Of a DNA stretch of 64,000 bases, positions 9,552-17,627 are shown in pieces (the first letter of the stretch is position 1; each line of letters starts with the position of its first letter). A model generated the notes under the pieces. The model ran no database searches. It was given only the letters and a program-made list of their open reading frames with translations, and was not told where the DNA came from. A program made the translations under genes and the position numbers. The stretch covers positions 25,686-89,685 of the forward strand of contig CAITIE010000019.1 of assembly GCA_903892355.1 (NCBI GenBank), given 5' to 3'. This DNA is from an uncultured Pirellula sp. Lineage in GTDB: Bacteria > Planctomycetota > Planctomycetia > Pirellulales > Pirellulaceae.

Positions 9552-10988
9552 TTATTTTTCCTCTAGTAGCTTTTGGACCATGGCTTCGATCTCTTCGGCG
9601 TTCTTGCTCCCCGAACCGATCTTGACCAACCGCACGTTTCCTTGTTTGTCGAGCAAGGCAACATGGGGAATCCCGGTGACTTGGTATTCGGCATTCATTT
9701 TGCTGTCTTGAGGAGTGACCATGGTACGGTGGGTCAGTTCATATTTGGCGATAAACTTCTCGAGCATCGCCATTTCGTCTTCAAGGGAGACGGGGTCCTT
9801 CGCGCGCGACGCGGTGGACGTGGCGTCGTCCCAGCTAAAATTGTATTGGCGAGTGACGCCGATGATGGTGAGACCTTTTGGACCGTATTCGGCGTCCAGG
9901 TGCTTGAGATGGGGGAAGGTCGCGATGCATGGCCCGCACCAGACAGCCCAGAAGTCGAGTAGGACGACTTTGCCTTTAAGGCTTTCGAGCGTTTCAGGTT
10001 CGCCATTCACCCATTCTTTGGGATCGATTGCTGGCGCTGGCTTACCGATCATAGCTAGAAGAGCGCGGGCGCTTTCAATCGTCTTGTTGAGTCGTTCGGC
10101 GTTCTTGGCAAAGGTCTCTCGAATCCGGTTCACATTGCTGTCGTCCGACTCGATAGCTTCGATGAAGGTCATTGCGGAGTTGAGCGTATCCCCAGCGACA
10201 TCAGGGGCATTGCGAGCGTTGCGGGAGACATAGTTGCTGACGCTGGTCGTATAAGTCTGGAGGATCGGTGTCGATGCTGATTGTTTCAGTTGCGATTGGG
10301 CCAGAGACTGGATCTTGTCGAAGAGCTTCGAAGAATTTTCGTCGTCAACGACCGGAAGGATATCGTTCCATAGGTCGAGCATGGTTTTTGCGTTGACGGA
10401 TGGGTCTGATTGTGCGGCGTAAAGTTTCTCGCATCCGGCAACAAACTCCATCATCTTGTTCTTGGCTTGTTCGGCGGCTTCTCTGTCGGGAGTGTTTAGC
10501 TTCAATCGCATCATTTGCGCGAGGATGCCATGATTGTCGCTGAGCTTTTCAGAATCGAGTTTTCCTCGAAGGGTAGTCAACCCTTTCTCGATCCACTGGT
10601 CGGCTTGATCAGGGTTGGTTTGCCGGAGCATCATGACGGCGAGGGGCAGGGTGGTCGCGAATGCTCGCGGATTGGATCCATCTTCGAGTTTCGAGTAGGT
10701 GGCCTCGAGGGCTTTTGTGAACTGCGCCGAAGCGTCATTCCCTCGCTTTTCTCTTAGTAGTTGCGAGCCGAGTTGGATGCGGAATGACGCCAGCGCTTCA
10801 GGCTTGATGTCGTTGGGTTCGTCCACCAATTTCAGGGCGCCATCGAGATCTTTTTCGGCCACCAGTTTCTGGAAGCTTTCCGAAAAGGTTTTGAGCGAGG
10901 AGTCTTGTGCCATGGCTGGTGTCGCGATGCAGCCCGAAAGGAGCAATGCCGAGAGAAACCATTGGCGAATGAGTTGAGTCGATTTCAT
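9552..10988 (-). CDS. secreted TlpA-like thioredoxin-fold protein
   Basis: 478 residues. The N-terminal export signal is MKSTQLIRQWFLSALLLSGC followed by IATPAMAQD; it could be cut after AMA, or LSGC could act as a lipobox, so periplasmic or lipid-anchored forms are both possible. Residues 30-310 are helical and TPR-like in texture. The C-terminal domain is a redoxin: GKPAPAIDPKEW, VVLLDFWAVWCGPC (active-site CxxC), then GLTIIGVTRQYNF and a cis-Pro strand, VTGIPHVALLDKQG. TlpA/ResA proteins reduce or rearrange disulfides outside the cytoplasm. AAGGAC sits about 9 bp upstream of the ATG. Planctomycetes commonly carry such large-headed TlpA proteins. The downstream gene starts 21 bp on. Confidence 0.88.
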   Translation of the reverse strand: MKSTQLIRQWFLSALLLSGCIATPAMAQDSSLKTFSESFQKLVAEKDLDGALKLVDEPNDIKPEALASFRIQLGSQLLREKRGNDASAQFTKALEATYSKLEDGSNPRAFATTLPLAVMMLRQTNPDQADQWIEKGLTTLRGKLDSEKLSDNHGILAQMMRLKLNTPDREAAEQAKNKMMEFVAGCEKLYAAQSDPSVNAKTMLDLWNDILPVVDDENSSKLFDKIQSLAQSQLKQSASTPILQTYTTSVSNYVSRNARNAPDVAGDTLNSAMTFIEAIESDDSNVNRIRETFAKNAERLNKTIESARALLAMIGKPAPAIDPKEWVNGEPETLESLKGKVVLLDFWAVWCGPCIATFPHLKHLDAEYGPKGLTIIGVTRQYNFSWDDATSTASRAKDPVSLEDEMAMLEKFIAKYELTHRTMVTPQDSKMNAEYQVTGIPHVALLDKQGNVRLVKIGSGSKNAEEIEAMVQKLLEEK

Positions 10989-11203
10989 TTGCGTGTGTCC
11001 TTGAAAGTGATTCCGAGGTAGGTGTGTGTGGATAGGTGAGATGGAACTGAATCGAATCTACGCAATACCCGCCGGCTTGGTGCCTTGGTATTGGAGCAGT
11101 AGTAGGTGAGCCCTGGCGGCACGCCTTGTCGCGCGGAAACCAAGCGTTATTTGGCGGGTGAGCGAGCTCGTGCGGCGCTAAGAATCTAGCAGAGAGCGTG
11201 TGA

Positions 11204-12250
11204 TTATGCATCCGCCGAGGAACGTCTCGGTTTCAATTTGTAAGAATGGGATGAGTTTTCGGGGGGCTCGAGGGGTGCCGCCTGGCCGAGCAAAGTGGTT
11301 TGGGCGAGTTCACGTTGCCGGCGGGTTTCGAGGACTTGGACATACTCTGCACCAAAGAAAATGATGGAGATTCCGTAGTAGCACCAAAGCAGCAGTGCGA
11401 TGAACGATCCGATGGCGCCGTAGGCGCTCGTGTACCGCATCCCGATAAAGAACACCGCGAGAAGGGCACGTCCGATTTCCCAGATGGCCGCGGCGATCAT
11501 TCCCCCGCGAAACGCATCGACCCAGAGGACAGGGCGTTTTGGCAGCGTGCGGTAGACGAGGCTAAATAGGGTGGCGTTGGCGAGGACGGTGAAGCAAACC
11601 TCGAAGGCGCTGAAGAGCCGATGCATGCTCGGAAGTGTTGTCCCCGTGAACGATCGAACTTGGGAGACCATCATACTGGCCGCAAAGAGGATCACCACCA
11701 ATCCGCCTAATCCGACGAGCATTAAGAAGGCGGAGAACCGATGGCGGACCACCCGATAGATCGTTTTGGAAAAGCTCTTTTCCTTGCGTGCGGGGATCCG
11801 GAAGATCTTGTCGAAGCCCCGATCGATTTGAGCGAAGACACCGATCGCTGCGAGGATCGCCGCTAGGATCCCAAAGGGACCGCTGACCAACGAGTGGCTC
11901 GTCAGCTGCGAGAGGACTTGTTCGATGTGATGTTTCACCGCAGGCGATGCGTATGTTTCTACTGTGGCGAGGATTTGCTGTTGGGCGTCTTTGCCGGTGT
12001 GCGTGTATCGAAGAAAGATTCCGATGCCCGACGTCAGCAAGAGCATCATCGGAAACAGAGACAGCGCGAGATAATACGCGACGCTCGCCGCCATGCTGCT
12101 CGCGTCATCTTCCGACCAACGGATACAAGCGTCACGAAGGTTGGGAAAGAAATCCAACAGCCAACGCTTGCTATGGACGACAGCTTCGTTGTCCAGCAGC
12201 GTGGGTTGGTTGGTTTGGGTTAGCGCTTGAGGTTCCGCATCGTGGTGCAT
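11204..12250 (-). CDS. YihY/BrkB family inner-membrane protein
   Basis: 348 residues. YihY/virulence-factor-BrkB family hallmarks: the opening SMAASVAYYLALSLFPMMLL, then VSGPFGILAAILAAIGVFAQIDRGFDKIFRI, and six hydrophobic stretches ending in SFIALLLWCYYGISIIFFGAEYVQV. Members were once called RNase BN in error; they are integral membrane proteins of uncertain, possibly transport, function. The N-terminal 30 residues and the C-terminal 40 are hydrophilic. It stands between the TlpA-like gene (215 bp downstream) and glutathione peroxidase (240 bp upstream). No regulatory site was identified, though palindromes lie just upstream (see separate entry). Confidence 0.88.
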   Translation of the reverse strand: MHHDAEPQALTQTNQPTLLDNEAVVHSKRWLLDFFPNLRDACIRWSEDDASSMAASVAYYLALSLFPMMLLLTSGIGIFLRYTHTGKDAQQQILATVETYASPAVKHHIEQVLSQLTSHSLVSGPFGILAAILAAIGVFAQIDRGFDKIFRIPARKEKSFSKTIYRVVRHRFSAFLMLVGLGGLVVILFAASMMVSQVRSFTGTTLPSMHRLFSAFEVCFTVLANATLFSLVYRTLPKRPVLWVDAFRGGMIAAAIWEIGRALLAVFFIGMRYTSAYGAIGSFIALLLWCYYGISIIFFGAEYVQVLETRRQRELAQTTLLGQAAPLEPPENSSHSYKLKPRRSSADA

Positions 12251-12395
12251 GCTTGCAGTTTATGGATTCGAGGCGGCTGCCGCTATACAGCCTGCTGCTC
12301 GGACGAGATGCTGATGTACCGACTGGCTCTTCATGGAATCCGTGGTACGAGCCATGGCCCCGGTAGACCGATGCTGGGAGGCTTAATTCCGAAAC

Positions 12396-12444
12396 GCTGC
12401 ACTGTGCAGCAATGCTAGTTAGCAATGCCAGGGGGTAATGCTAG
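12396..12444. repeat. palindromes and short direct repeat upstream of yihY
   Basis: The 240-bp gap between gpx and the yihY-like gene contains a perfect 7-bp-arm palindrome, GCTGCACTGTGCAGC (12396-12410), then GCTAGTTAGC (12414-12423) and two copies of AATGCTAG. No U-run follows, so it is not a classical terminator. It could be an operator or a weak hairpin; nothing decides between them. Confidence 0.35.
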
Positions 12445-12490
12445 CGAAGCCTTCTTGCGCTGTTGGCACCTGCTGGAGCCGATCGCTGCT

Positions 12491-13012
12491 TTAGAGTAGT
12501 TTTTGGATCGTTTCGCGTAGGGCGGAGGGGGAGGTCGACGGTGCGAAACGTTCGACGACGTTTCCGTTGCGGTCGACGAGAAATTTAGTGAAGTTCCATT
12601 TGATCGCTTCGGTACCTAGTAGCCCTGGAGCGCGTTCCTTTAATAACGTGAACAGTGGGTGGGTGTTGGTGCCGTTGACTTCGACTTTCGAGAACATCGG
12701 AAACGTGACGCCGTAGTTCAGCGAGCAGAACTTCTGGATTTCCTGATCGGTTCCTGGTTCTTGAGCGCCGAACTGATTGCAAGGGAATCCGAGGATTACA
12801 AGCTGATGTTTTGGGGGGGCATCCGTGGTTGGGCTCGCGAACTCGTCGTAGAGTTCTTGGAGTTGTCGGTACTGGGAGGTGAACCCGCAGCGGCTGGCCA
12901 CGTTCACGATCAGCAGGACATGGTCTTTAAATTCGGAGAGATGGCACGGAGATCCATCGAGGCGTTGGGCTTGGAGGTCATAGATCGATTGAGGAGCAGA
13001 CGGAGTTGTCAT
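12491..13012 (-). CDS. glutathione peroxidase family protein (Cys type)
   Basis: 173 residues from ATG 13012. The track's longer start at 13114 adds an Arg/Gln-rich shadow; ATG 13012 overlaps the stop of the desaturase gene as ATGA. It reduces hydroperoxides, probably with thioredoxin as donor as in other Cys-type bacterial enzymes. Catalytic Cys42 sits in NVASRCGFTSQY. The Gln motif is GFPCNQFGAQEPG and the Trp-Asn motif is KWNFTKFLVDRNG, completing the Cys-Gln-Trp-Asn set. There is no signal peptide, so it acts in the cytoplasm. Coupling to a carotenoid-desaturase gene suggests a shared oxidative-stress or membrane-protection theme. Confidence 0.92.
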   Translation of the reverse strand: MTTPSAPQSIYDLQAQRLDGSPCHLSEFKDHVLLIVNVASRCGFTSQYRQLQELYDEFASPTTDAPPKHQLVILGFPCNQFGAQEPGTDQEIQKFCSLNYGVTFPMFSKVEVNGTNTHPLFTLLKERAPGLLGTEAIKWNFTKFLVDRNGNVVERFAPSTSPSALRETIQKLL

Positions 13013-14568
13013 CCTGTGGGTATTTCTTCGTGTTTGCGTTTGGGCTCGCTGAGCGGCTTGAGGTTGTCGATAAAGTCGTTCGGCAGTCCGAGGTCGGGGA
13101 GGAGTTGTCGGCAAGTAATACGGCTGGATTCGTAGATCACGGGGAGTCCGCTACCGGGGTGTGTTCCACCGCCGACGAGGTAGACACCATCAAGATCTTC
13201 GAACCGGTTGTGTGGCCTCAGGTGCAGCATTTGTCCCAAGTTGTGGGCAAGGTTGAAGGTAGCGCCGCGGTAGACCGAGTAATCATCACGCCATTGGGCG
13301 GGGGTAATGATTTTTTCATACTCGATGCGGCTTTCAAGGTCACTTAGTCCGATTTCTTCGAGCCGTTTCAGCGTCAGTTTCCGGAAGGTGGCCGTTTGTT
13401 CGGCGTCCCAAGGAGTGGATGGGCTGAGATGCGGAACGGGGACGAGAATGTAGAGGCCGCTTTTGCCCGGTGGGGCCAAGCTCGAATCGGTGACGACGGG
13501 GTTTTGAACGTAGAACGACGGCTCTCGTGGGAGGACTTTCTCCTCTTCGATTTCCCTGAGGTTGCCTTGGTAGTCCTTCGAGATATAGATCGTATGGTGA
13601 GGCAGATCGCGGTACTCACCACGGATCCCCAGGTACATCATGAAGGTAGAGCAGGAGTACCGTTTTTGTTCGAGTTTTTCATCGGTCCAACGTGGACGAA
13701 GATGATTTGGCACCAGTTGTTGCATGCTGTGCGCAAAATCCGCATTGATGACGATTGCATCGGTTTCGTAGGTCGCGTGATCGGTTTGTGCCGCGATGAC
13801 CCGTTTGCCTTGCCAATGCAGTTTCTTCACCGGTTCGGCCAGACGAATTTTGGCCCCGAGTTCCTCCGCGATTTCTGCCATGCGAACGCTGACTTGGCCA
13901 CAGCCGCCGTAGGGATGGAAGACCCCGTATTCGTACTCGAGGAACGAGAGGATTGAAAAGAGGCTAGGGCAGCGGAACGGCGACATTCCCAAGTATTTCG
14001 CTTGGAACGAAAATGCGATGACCAATCGAGGGTCCCGGAAGTAGCTTTCGAGTTCCGAGCCGAGCGATTTCCATGGCTTCACATACGGGCCTGCGGCGAG
14101 GAGGGATGGTCGCAGGTAGTCTGCCAGACCGTTGAAAGGACTTTCAAGGATCGGACGGAACTTGGCAAGTTTGGTCCGATTGTGATCCATGTACTTTCGA
14201 AGCTGCCCCACATCTTCCGGCGATAGCTTGGCGATTTGTCGATCCATTTCGTCAAGGTTCGGGGTGCAATCAAGGTGCCCGCCGGCGCCGAACGCGACAC
14301 GGTACTGCGGATCGAGCCTTTTCATTGGAATTTCCGTATCGATATCGCGTCCTACCGATTGGAATATTTCCTTGAGAATGCGTGGATAGAGATAAAAGGT
14401 TGGGCCCGTATCGAATTTGAACCCGTTTTCGGAGATCGTCGAGCAGCGTCCACCGACCGCGGTTTTCGCCTCGAGCACCGTCACGTCAGCCCCGGCGTGA
14501 GCCAGTTGAATCGCTGCCGCTAATCCTCCGGGGCCCGCTCCAACAACGACTACTTTTCTTTTCCGCAT
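13009..14568 (-). CDS. CrtI/CrtN-type phytoene or diapophytoene desaturase
   Basis: 519 residues. An FAD-dependent desaturase/oxidase of the CrtI family. The Rossmann motif VVVGAGPGGLAAAIQL is at residues 6-21, followed by VLEAKTAVGGRCSTI. DTGPTFYLYP and the C-terminal FAD signature GVYLVGGGTHPGSGLPVIYE are typical of carotenoid desaturases. The substrate cannot be read from sequence: C40 phytoene, C30 diapophytoene/squalene-derived chains, or a carotenoid end-group oxidase (CrtP-like) are all possible; planctomycetes are known to use a squalene-based C30 route. No other carotenoid gene lies in the window. Its stop overlaps the glutathione peroxidase start, so the two are co-transcribed. It is divergent from rpsR. 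Confidence 0.88.
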   Translation of the reverse strand: MRKRKVVVVGAGPGGLAAAIQLAHAGADVTVLEAKTAVGGRCSTISENGFKFDTGPTFYLYPRILKEIFQSVGRDIDTEIPMKRLDPQYRVAFGAGGHLDCTPNLDEMDRQIAKLSPEDVGQLRKYMDHNRTKLAKFRPILESPFNGLADYLRPSLLAAGPYVKPWKSLGSELESYFRDPRLVIAFSFQAKYLGMSPFRCPSLFSILSFLEYEYGVFHPYGGCGQVSVRMAEIAEELGAKIRLAEPVKKLHWQGKRVIAAQTDHATYETDAIVINADFAHSMQQLVPNHLRPRWTDEKLEQKRYSCSTFMMYLGIRGEYRDLPHHTIYISKDYQGNLREIEEEKVLPREPSFYVQNPVVTDSSLAPPGKSGLYILVPVPHLSPSTPWDAEQTATFRKLTLKRLEEIGLSDLESRIEYEKIITPAQWRDDYSVYRGATFNLAHNLGQMLHLRPHNRFEDLDGVYLVGGGTHPGSGLPVIYESSRITCRQLLPDLGLPNDFIDNLKPLSEPKRKHEEIPTG

Positions 14569-14774
14569 AGCTCTTCAATTCTACCGATAGCAATCCTAAG
14601 CCTTGACTCGATGTGGTTTTATAGCATGGCGGCAAGGACTTTGGGGGGGCTCGAGCGGTTTCGGGGAATTCGAGGAGGAGAGCGGGAAAATCGGCCCTTG
14701 CCCGATTTCGTGAATCGAGTTAAACTCCGGATTCAAACCGGTAAATATTGTCAGGATTTCATTGCTCAAACTGT

Positions 14775-15071
14775 ATGGACTCTAACCTGTACCCTTCAAA
14801 ACGACCGCCAAACGGAAAGAAATTCGCGCGTAAGCGGACGCGCGTCAAGGCTAAGGTAAAGAAGCGCGATCCGTTGCTTGTTGATGGAAAGCGACCTCGG
14901 CCGATGTACGTCGATTACAAGGACGTGGAACTGTTGTCCAAGTTGGTCAACCGACATGGCCGAATTGTAAGTCGACGCAAGTCCGGGTGTTCGGCGACAA
15001 GCCAGCACGCGGTTGCTGAGGCGATCAAGCGGGCACGCTTTATGGCTCTCATGCCATATGTCGGTGAGTAA
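14775..15071 (+). CDS. rpsR: 30S ribosomal protein S18 (bS18)
   Basis: 98 residues from ATG 14775; the track's TTG 14748 is unlikely. The conserved core is [20 protein letters not shown], then [29 protein letters not shown], as in bS18, which binds the 30S platform with bS6. The N-terminus is extended by about 25 basic residues ([18 protein letters not shown]). No rpsF, ssb or rplI lies alongside, so the usual operon is broken. The downstream thioesterase gene begins 14 bp before this gene's stop, coupling the two translationally. Confidence 0.95.
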   Translation: MDSNLYPSKRPPNGKKFARKRTRVKAKVKKRDPLLVDGKRPRPMYVDYKDVELLSKLVNRHGRIVSRRKSGCSATSQHAVAEAIKRARFMALMPYVGE

Positions 15072-15690
15072 TCCGAAAGGGTTTCATTGGCGTCGGCGGG
15101 TCGAGTTTGCTGAAACCGACATGGCTGGCATTGCCCACTTCTCGTCGTTCATCATCTATATGGAACAGGCGGAGCACGCTTTGCTTCGCTCTCTCGGGAC
15201 CAGTGTGTTTGAAGCTGCGGTGTTTGAAGCTGCGGTGTTTGAAGCTGCGGTGTTTGAAGCTGCGGTGTTTGAAGTTCCTGCAGTGGTTGAAATTCCTGTC
15301 GTGTCCGACACGGGTCACACAGACTCTCATTCCGAACCCGCTCCTGGTGGATCCGCCGCGCAGACCGGACGGGCGAATGCCTCGCACGCTAAACCGTCTT
15401 CCCACCGAACCGCTTCCGTCCTAACGTGGCCAAGGGTTCACTGCGAGTGTGATTATCTTGCACCCGCTCGGTTTGAAGAAGAGATTGATATCTTCGTGTC
15501 GGTAGCAAGGTTGGGGGAGAAAAGTGTGACATACCTCCATCGGATGTTTTTGGGGGAGCGTGAAATTGCAACGGGCAAGATCGTCGCTGTTTGTTCAATG
15601 GTGGATCCTGAATCGGGCGTGTTGACAGGGATTCGAATACCTGAACACTTGCGTAAGTTGCTGTCTGGCTACTGGACCGAAGCGAAATAG
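15058..15690 (+). CDS. hotdog-fold acyl-CoA thioesterase with repeat-bearing insertion
   Basis: 210 residues from ATG 15058, overlapping the end of rpsR. The ends match the YbgC/FadM 4-hydroxybenzoyl-CoA thioesterase family: [20 protein letters not shown] with the catalytic Asp21, then [21 protein letters not shown] and [13 protein letters not shown]. The family is normally about 130-145 residues. The excess is one insertion at about residues 48-121: it opens with four exact FEAAV repeats, continues [12 protein letters not shown], then becomes Ser/Pro/His-rich and disordered. The insertion sits after the first long helix and leaves the catalytic Asp in place, so the enzyme is probably functional. 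Likely substrate: a fatty acyl-CoA. An OleA-like gene follows. Confidence 0.85.
   Translation: MSVSNPKGFHWRRRVEFAETDMAGIAHFSSFIIYMEQAEHALLRSLGTSVFEAAVFEAAVFEAAVFEAAVFEVPAVVEIPVVSDTGHTDSHSEPAPGGSAAQTGRANASHAKPSSHRTASVLTWPRVHCECDYLAPARFEEEIDIFVSVARLGEKSVTYLHRMFLGEREIATGKIVAVCSMVDPESGVLTGIRIPEHLRKLLSGYWTEAK
15205..15273 (+). repeat. 15-bp tandem repeat inside thioesterase gene
   Basis: Four exact copies of GTGTTTGAAGCTGCG (15205-15264) plus a 9-bp partial copy. The unit length keeps the frame, giving (FEAAV)n. Exact identity between copies suggests recent slippage or expansion. Confidence 0.95.
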
Positions 15691-15856
15691 GTTACGCGGT
15701 TGTAGTACTTGCGCCTTCAACTGCATTGTTTTTTGCGATTGCGGTTCATCGCTGTTGGTTGCTTGCTGTTCGAGAATGCTACACAGAAATGGTCGCTCCG
15801 ATGGTGTTGGTGCCAACCCGCGGAACGCCAGTCAGGTTCGTGAATGAGAGTCGATC

Positions 15857-16939
15857 ATGAAGTTTGAGAAAGTCTGCCTCGCTTCCATTGGTTATGTGGT
15901 TCCGCCGATCGAGGTTTCATCAGCTTGGATCGAGCAGCAGTTAGCAGATGTTTATTCCAAGCTGAAATTACCCGAGGGGCGATTGGAGGGGATGAGCGGC
16001 ATCCGGACACGACGCATGTGGGAGGTGGGGAGTCGTCTCAGCGATAGGAGCGCGGAGAGTTGTCGCAATGCATTGCAGGGCGCAGGGGTTGAGAGTTCGG
16101 AAGTCGGTTGCTTGATTCATGCCAGCGTATGTCGCGAGTACTTAGAACCTGCGACGGCGTGTCGAGTGCATCACTTGGTCGGTATGCCCAGATCCGCATG
16201 GATCTATGACGTCAGCAATGCGTGTTTAGGGGTGATGAATGGTGCGGTTCAGATTGCGCAACTGATCGAAGCGGGGGTGATCAACGCCGGGTTGGTCGTA
16301 GGGACAGAGGATTCGCGCGGATTGATGGAGACGACTCTGAACCAACTGAAAAACGATGAAGCATTAACTCGGCAGAGCATCAAGCCAGCATTCGCATCGC
16401 TTACGATCGGTTCAGGGAGTTGTGCTTGGCTTTTGGCGAGCAGAGATTGGCTCGAAGAAAAGTATCAGCAAACTGGCATGAGGTTTTTGGGTGCGGTTGC
16501 GGTTGCACGAACCGAGTTTCACGGTTTGTGTCAGAGTGATTCCGATCAAGCTGGAGGGGGGATGTCCCCGTTGATGAATACCGACTCGGAGCAACTGTTA
16601 GAAGCTGGGCTCGCCACGGGCAAAGAGACCTTCGAACGCTTGATCGATGAGTTGCATTGGACGCGGGAGCATATCGACGCTACGGTTTGCCACCAGGTGG
16701 GAGCAGCTCATCGCAAGCGAATGCTGGAGACGTTAGGGTTGCCTATGGAGAAGGATTTTGCAACATATCAAGAGTACGGAAATACCGGCTCGGTGGCGCT
16801 CCCGACCGCCTTGGCGCGATCCCTCCAATCAGGGGGGTTTTCCGGAAAGGGTCGCGGTGCCTTTCTCGGAATCGGTTCTGGCGTTAACTCACTGATGGTT
16901 GGCGTTGAGTTTGGCAAGGTACCGGTGGTTGGCACCTAG
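15857..16939 (+). CDS. oleA: OleA-like thiolase (head-to-head acyl condensation), FabH superfamily
   Basis: 360 residues. The thiolase-fold Cys-His-Asn triad is visible: Cys123 in SNACLGVMNG, His279 in VCHQVGAAH and Asn309 in EYGNTGSVALP. The protein closes with GAFLGIGSGVNSLMVGVEF. It resembles OleA more than FabH: the N-terminal SGIRTRRMWEVG and the strand SVCREYLEPATA match OleA, where the Glu of the YLEP stretch is the second catalytic base (Glu97 here). OleA joins two acyl-CoAs head to head as the first step to long-chain olefins. oleB, oleC and oleD are not in the window, so the product may differ or the pathway genes may be elsewhere. FabH-superfamily membership is certain; OleA is well supported by motif memory. 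Confidence 0.83.
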   Translation: MKFEKVCLASIGYVVPPIEVSSAWIEQQLADVYSKLKLPEGRLEGMSGIRTRRMWEVGSRLSDRSAESCRNALQGAGVESSEVGCLIHASVCREYLEPATACRVHHLVGMPRSAWIYDVSNACLGVMNGAVQIAQLIEAGVINAGLVVGTEDSRGLMETTLNQLKNDEALTRQSIKPAFASLTIGSGSCAWLLASRDWLEEKYQQTGMRFLGAVAVARTEFHGLCQSDSDQAGGGMSPLMNTDSEQLLEAGLATGKETFERLIDELHWTREHIDATVCHQVGAAHRKRMLETLGLPMEKDFATYQEYGNTGSVALPTALARSLQSGGFSGKGRGAFLGIGSGVNSLMVGVEFGKVPVVGT

Positions 16940-17627
16940 AGAGATTGGTCCACAGAGAACCGCGGAGACGCTGCGCAGAGCCGTGCAGTAGCGTGTTATA
17001 TAGAGCAGAGTGGTTATGAGTTCGGCACCAGAATTGAACTTCCTCGTCGAACGATTTGATAGTTGAATTGTGGATTGGCGATTCGAAGCATCGCTCGTAA
17101 CAACCCAGGTTTCGCAGTGTTTTTGTAGTGATTATTCCATGGCTCTTTCCGGTGCGTTGGTTTTTTTGTGGGATTGCAGTTGACCGCGGATGCTTTGTTG
17201 GGTCCCTTCAGCTTGTTTAGTTAATAGCGTTGCGCATTTGGGTCGGAGCGATGGATTCCACCATGTGCAAATTGTGGATAGATTGTCAAAAACTAAATCT
17301 AGGATTTCGTCAAGGTTTTCGCGCGGCTCCTTGGGGTCGTGAGTACGTTTACTTAGACGCCCGGCAGGCAGGATTTTTCGATTGCGAAAAATGGGAAGAT
17401 TTTGAGGCTAGTCGCTTCCAAAGACGCTTATAGAAGCTAAACTCCGTCCTAACTAAAGTTCTGGGCGGACCTCCCTGCGCGCGGCTTCTTCTATGTTGTC
17501 GCTTGCGATTCCCGTCGGAGCCAAAGTACCTGCATCGTGAGTTTTCATATCGCCGCACAAGTTGTACGGCAAGTAATTAATGTTTCGGCCTTGTGGCCAT
17601 GATTTCGTTTTCTTTGAGGAGACTGCA
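16940..17627. other. 688-bp intergenic region before the YTV gene
   Basis: No convincing gene. The only + strand ORF (17230-17433, 67 codons) has no family features. Just after the oleA stop lies CACAGAG...CGCGGAG...GCGCAGAG, a decayed-looking heptad pattern. Near the YTV start there is a small inverted repeat, GGCCTTGTGGCC (17587-17598), in the presumed leader. The region is long enough for the YTV promoter, but I could not pick one. Confidence 0.5.
17616..17621 (+). promoter_or_regulatory. ribosome binding site of YTV gene
   Basis: GAGGAG lies 6 bp before ATG 17628. It decides the start over the track's ATG 17580, because the protein then opens with a clean signal peptide. Confidence 0.8.
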
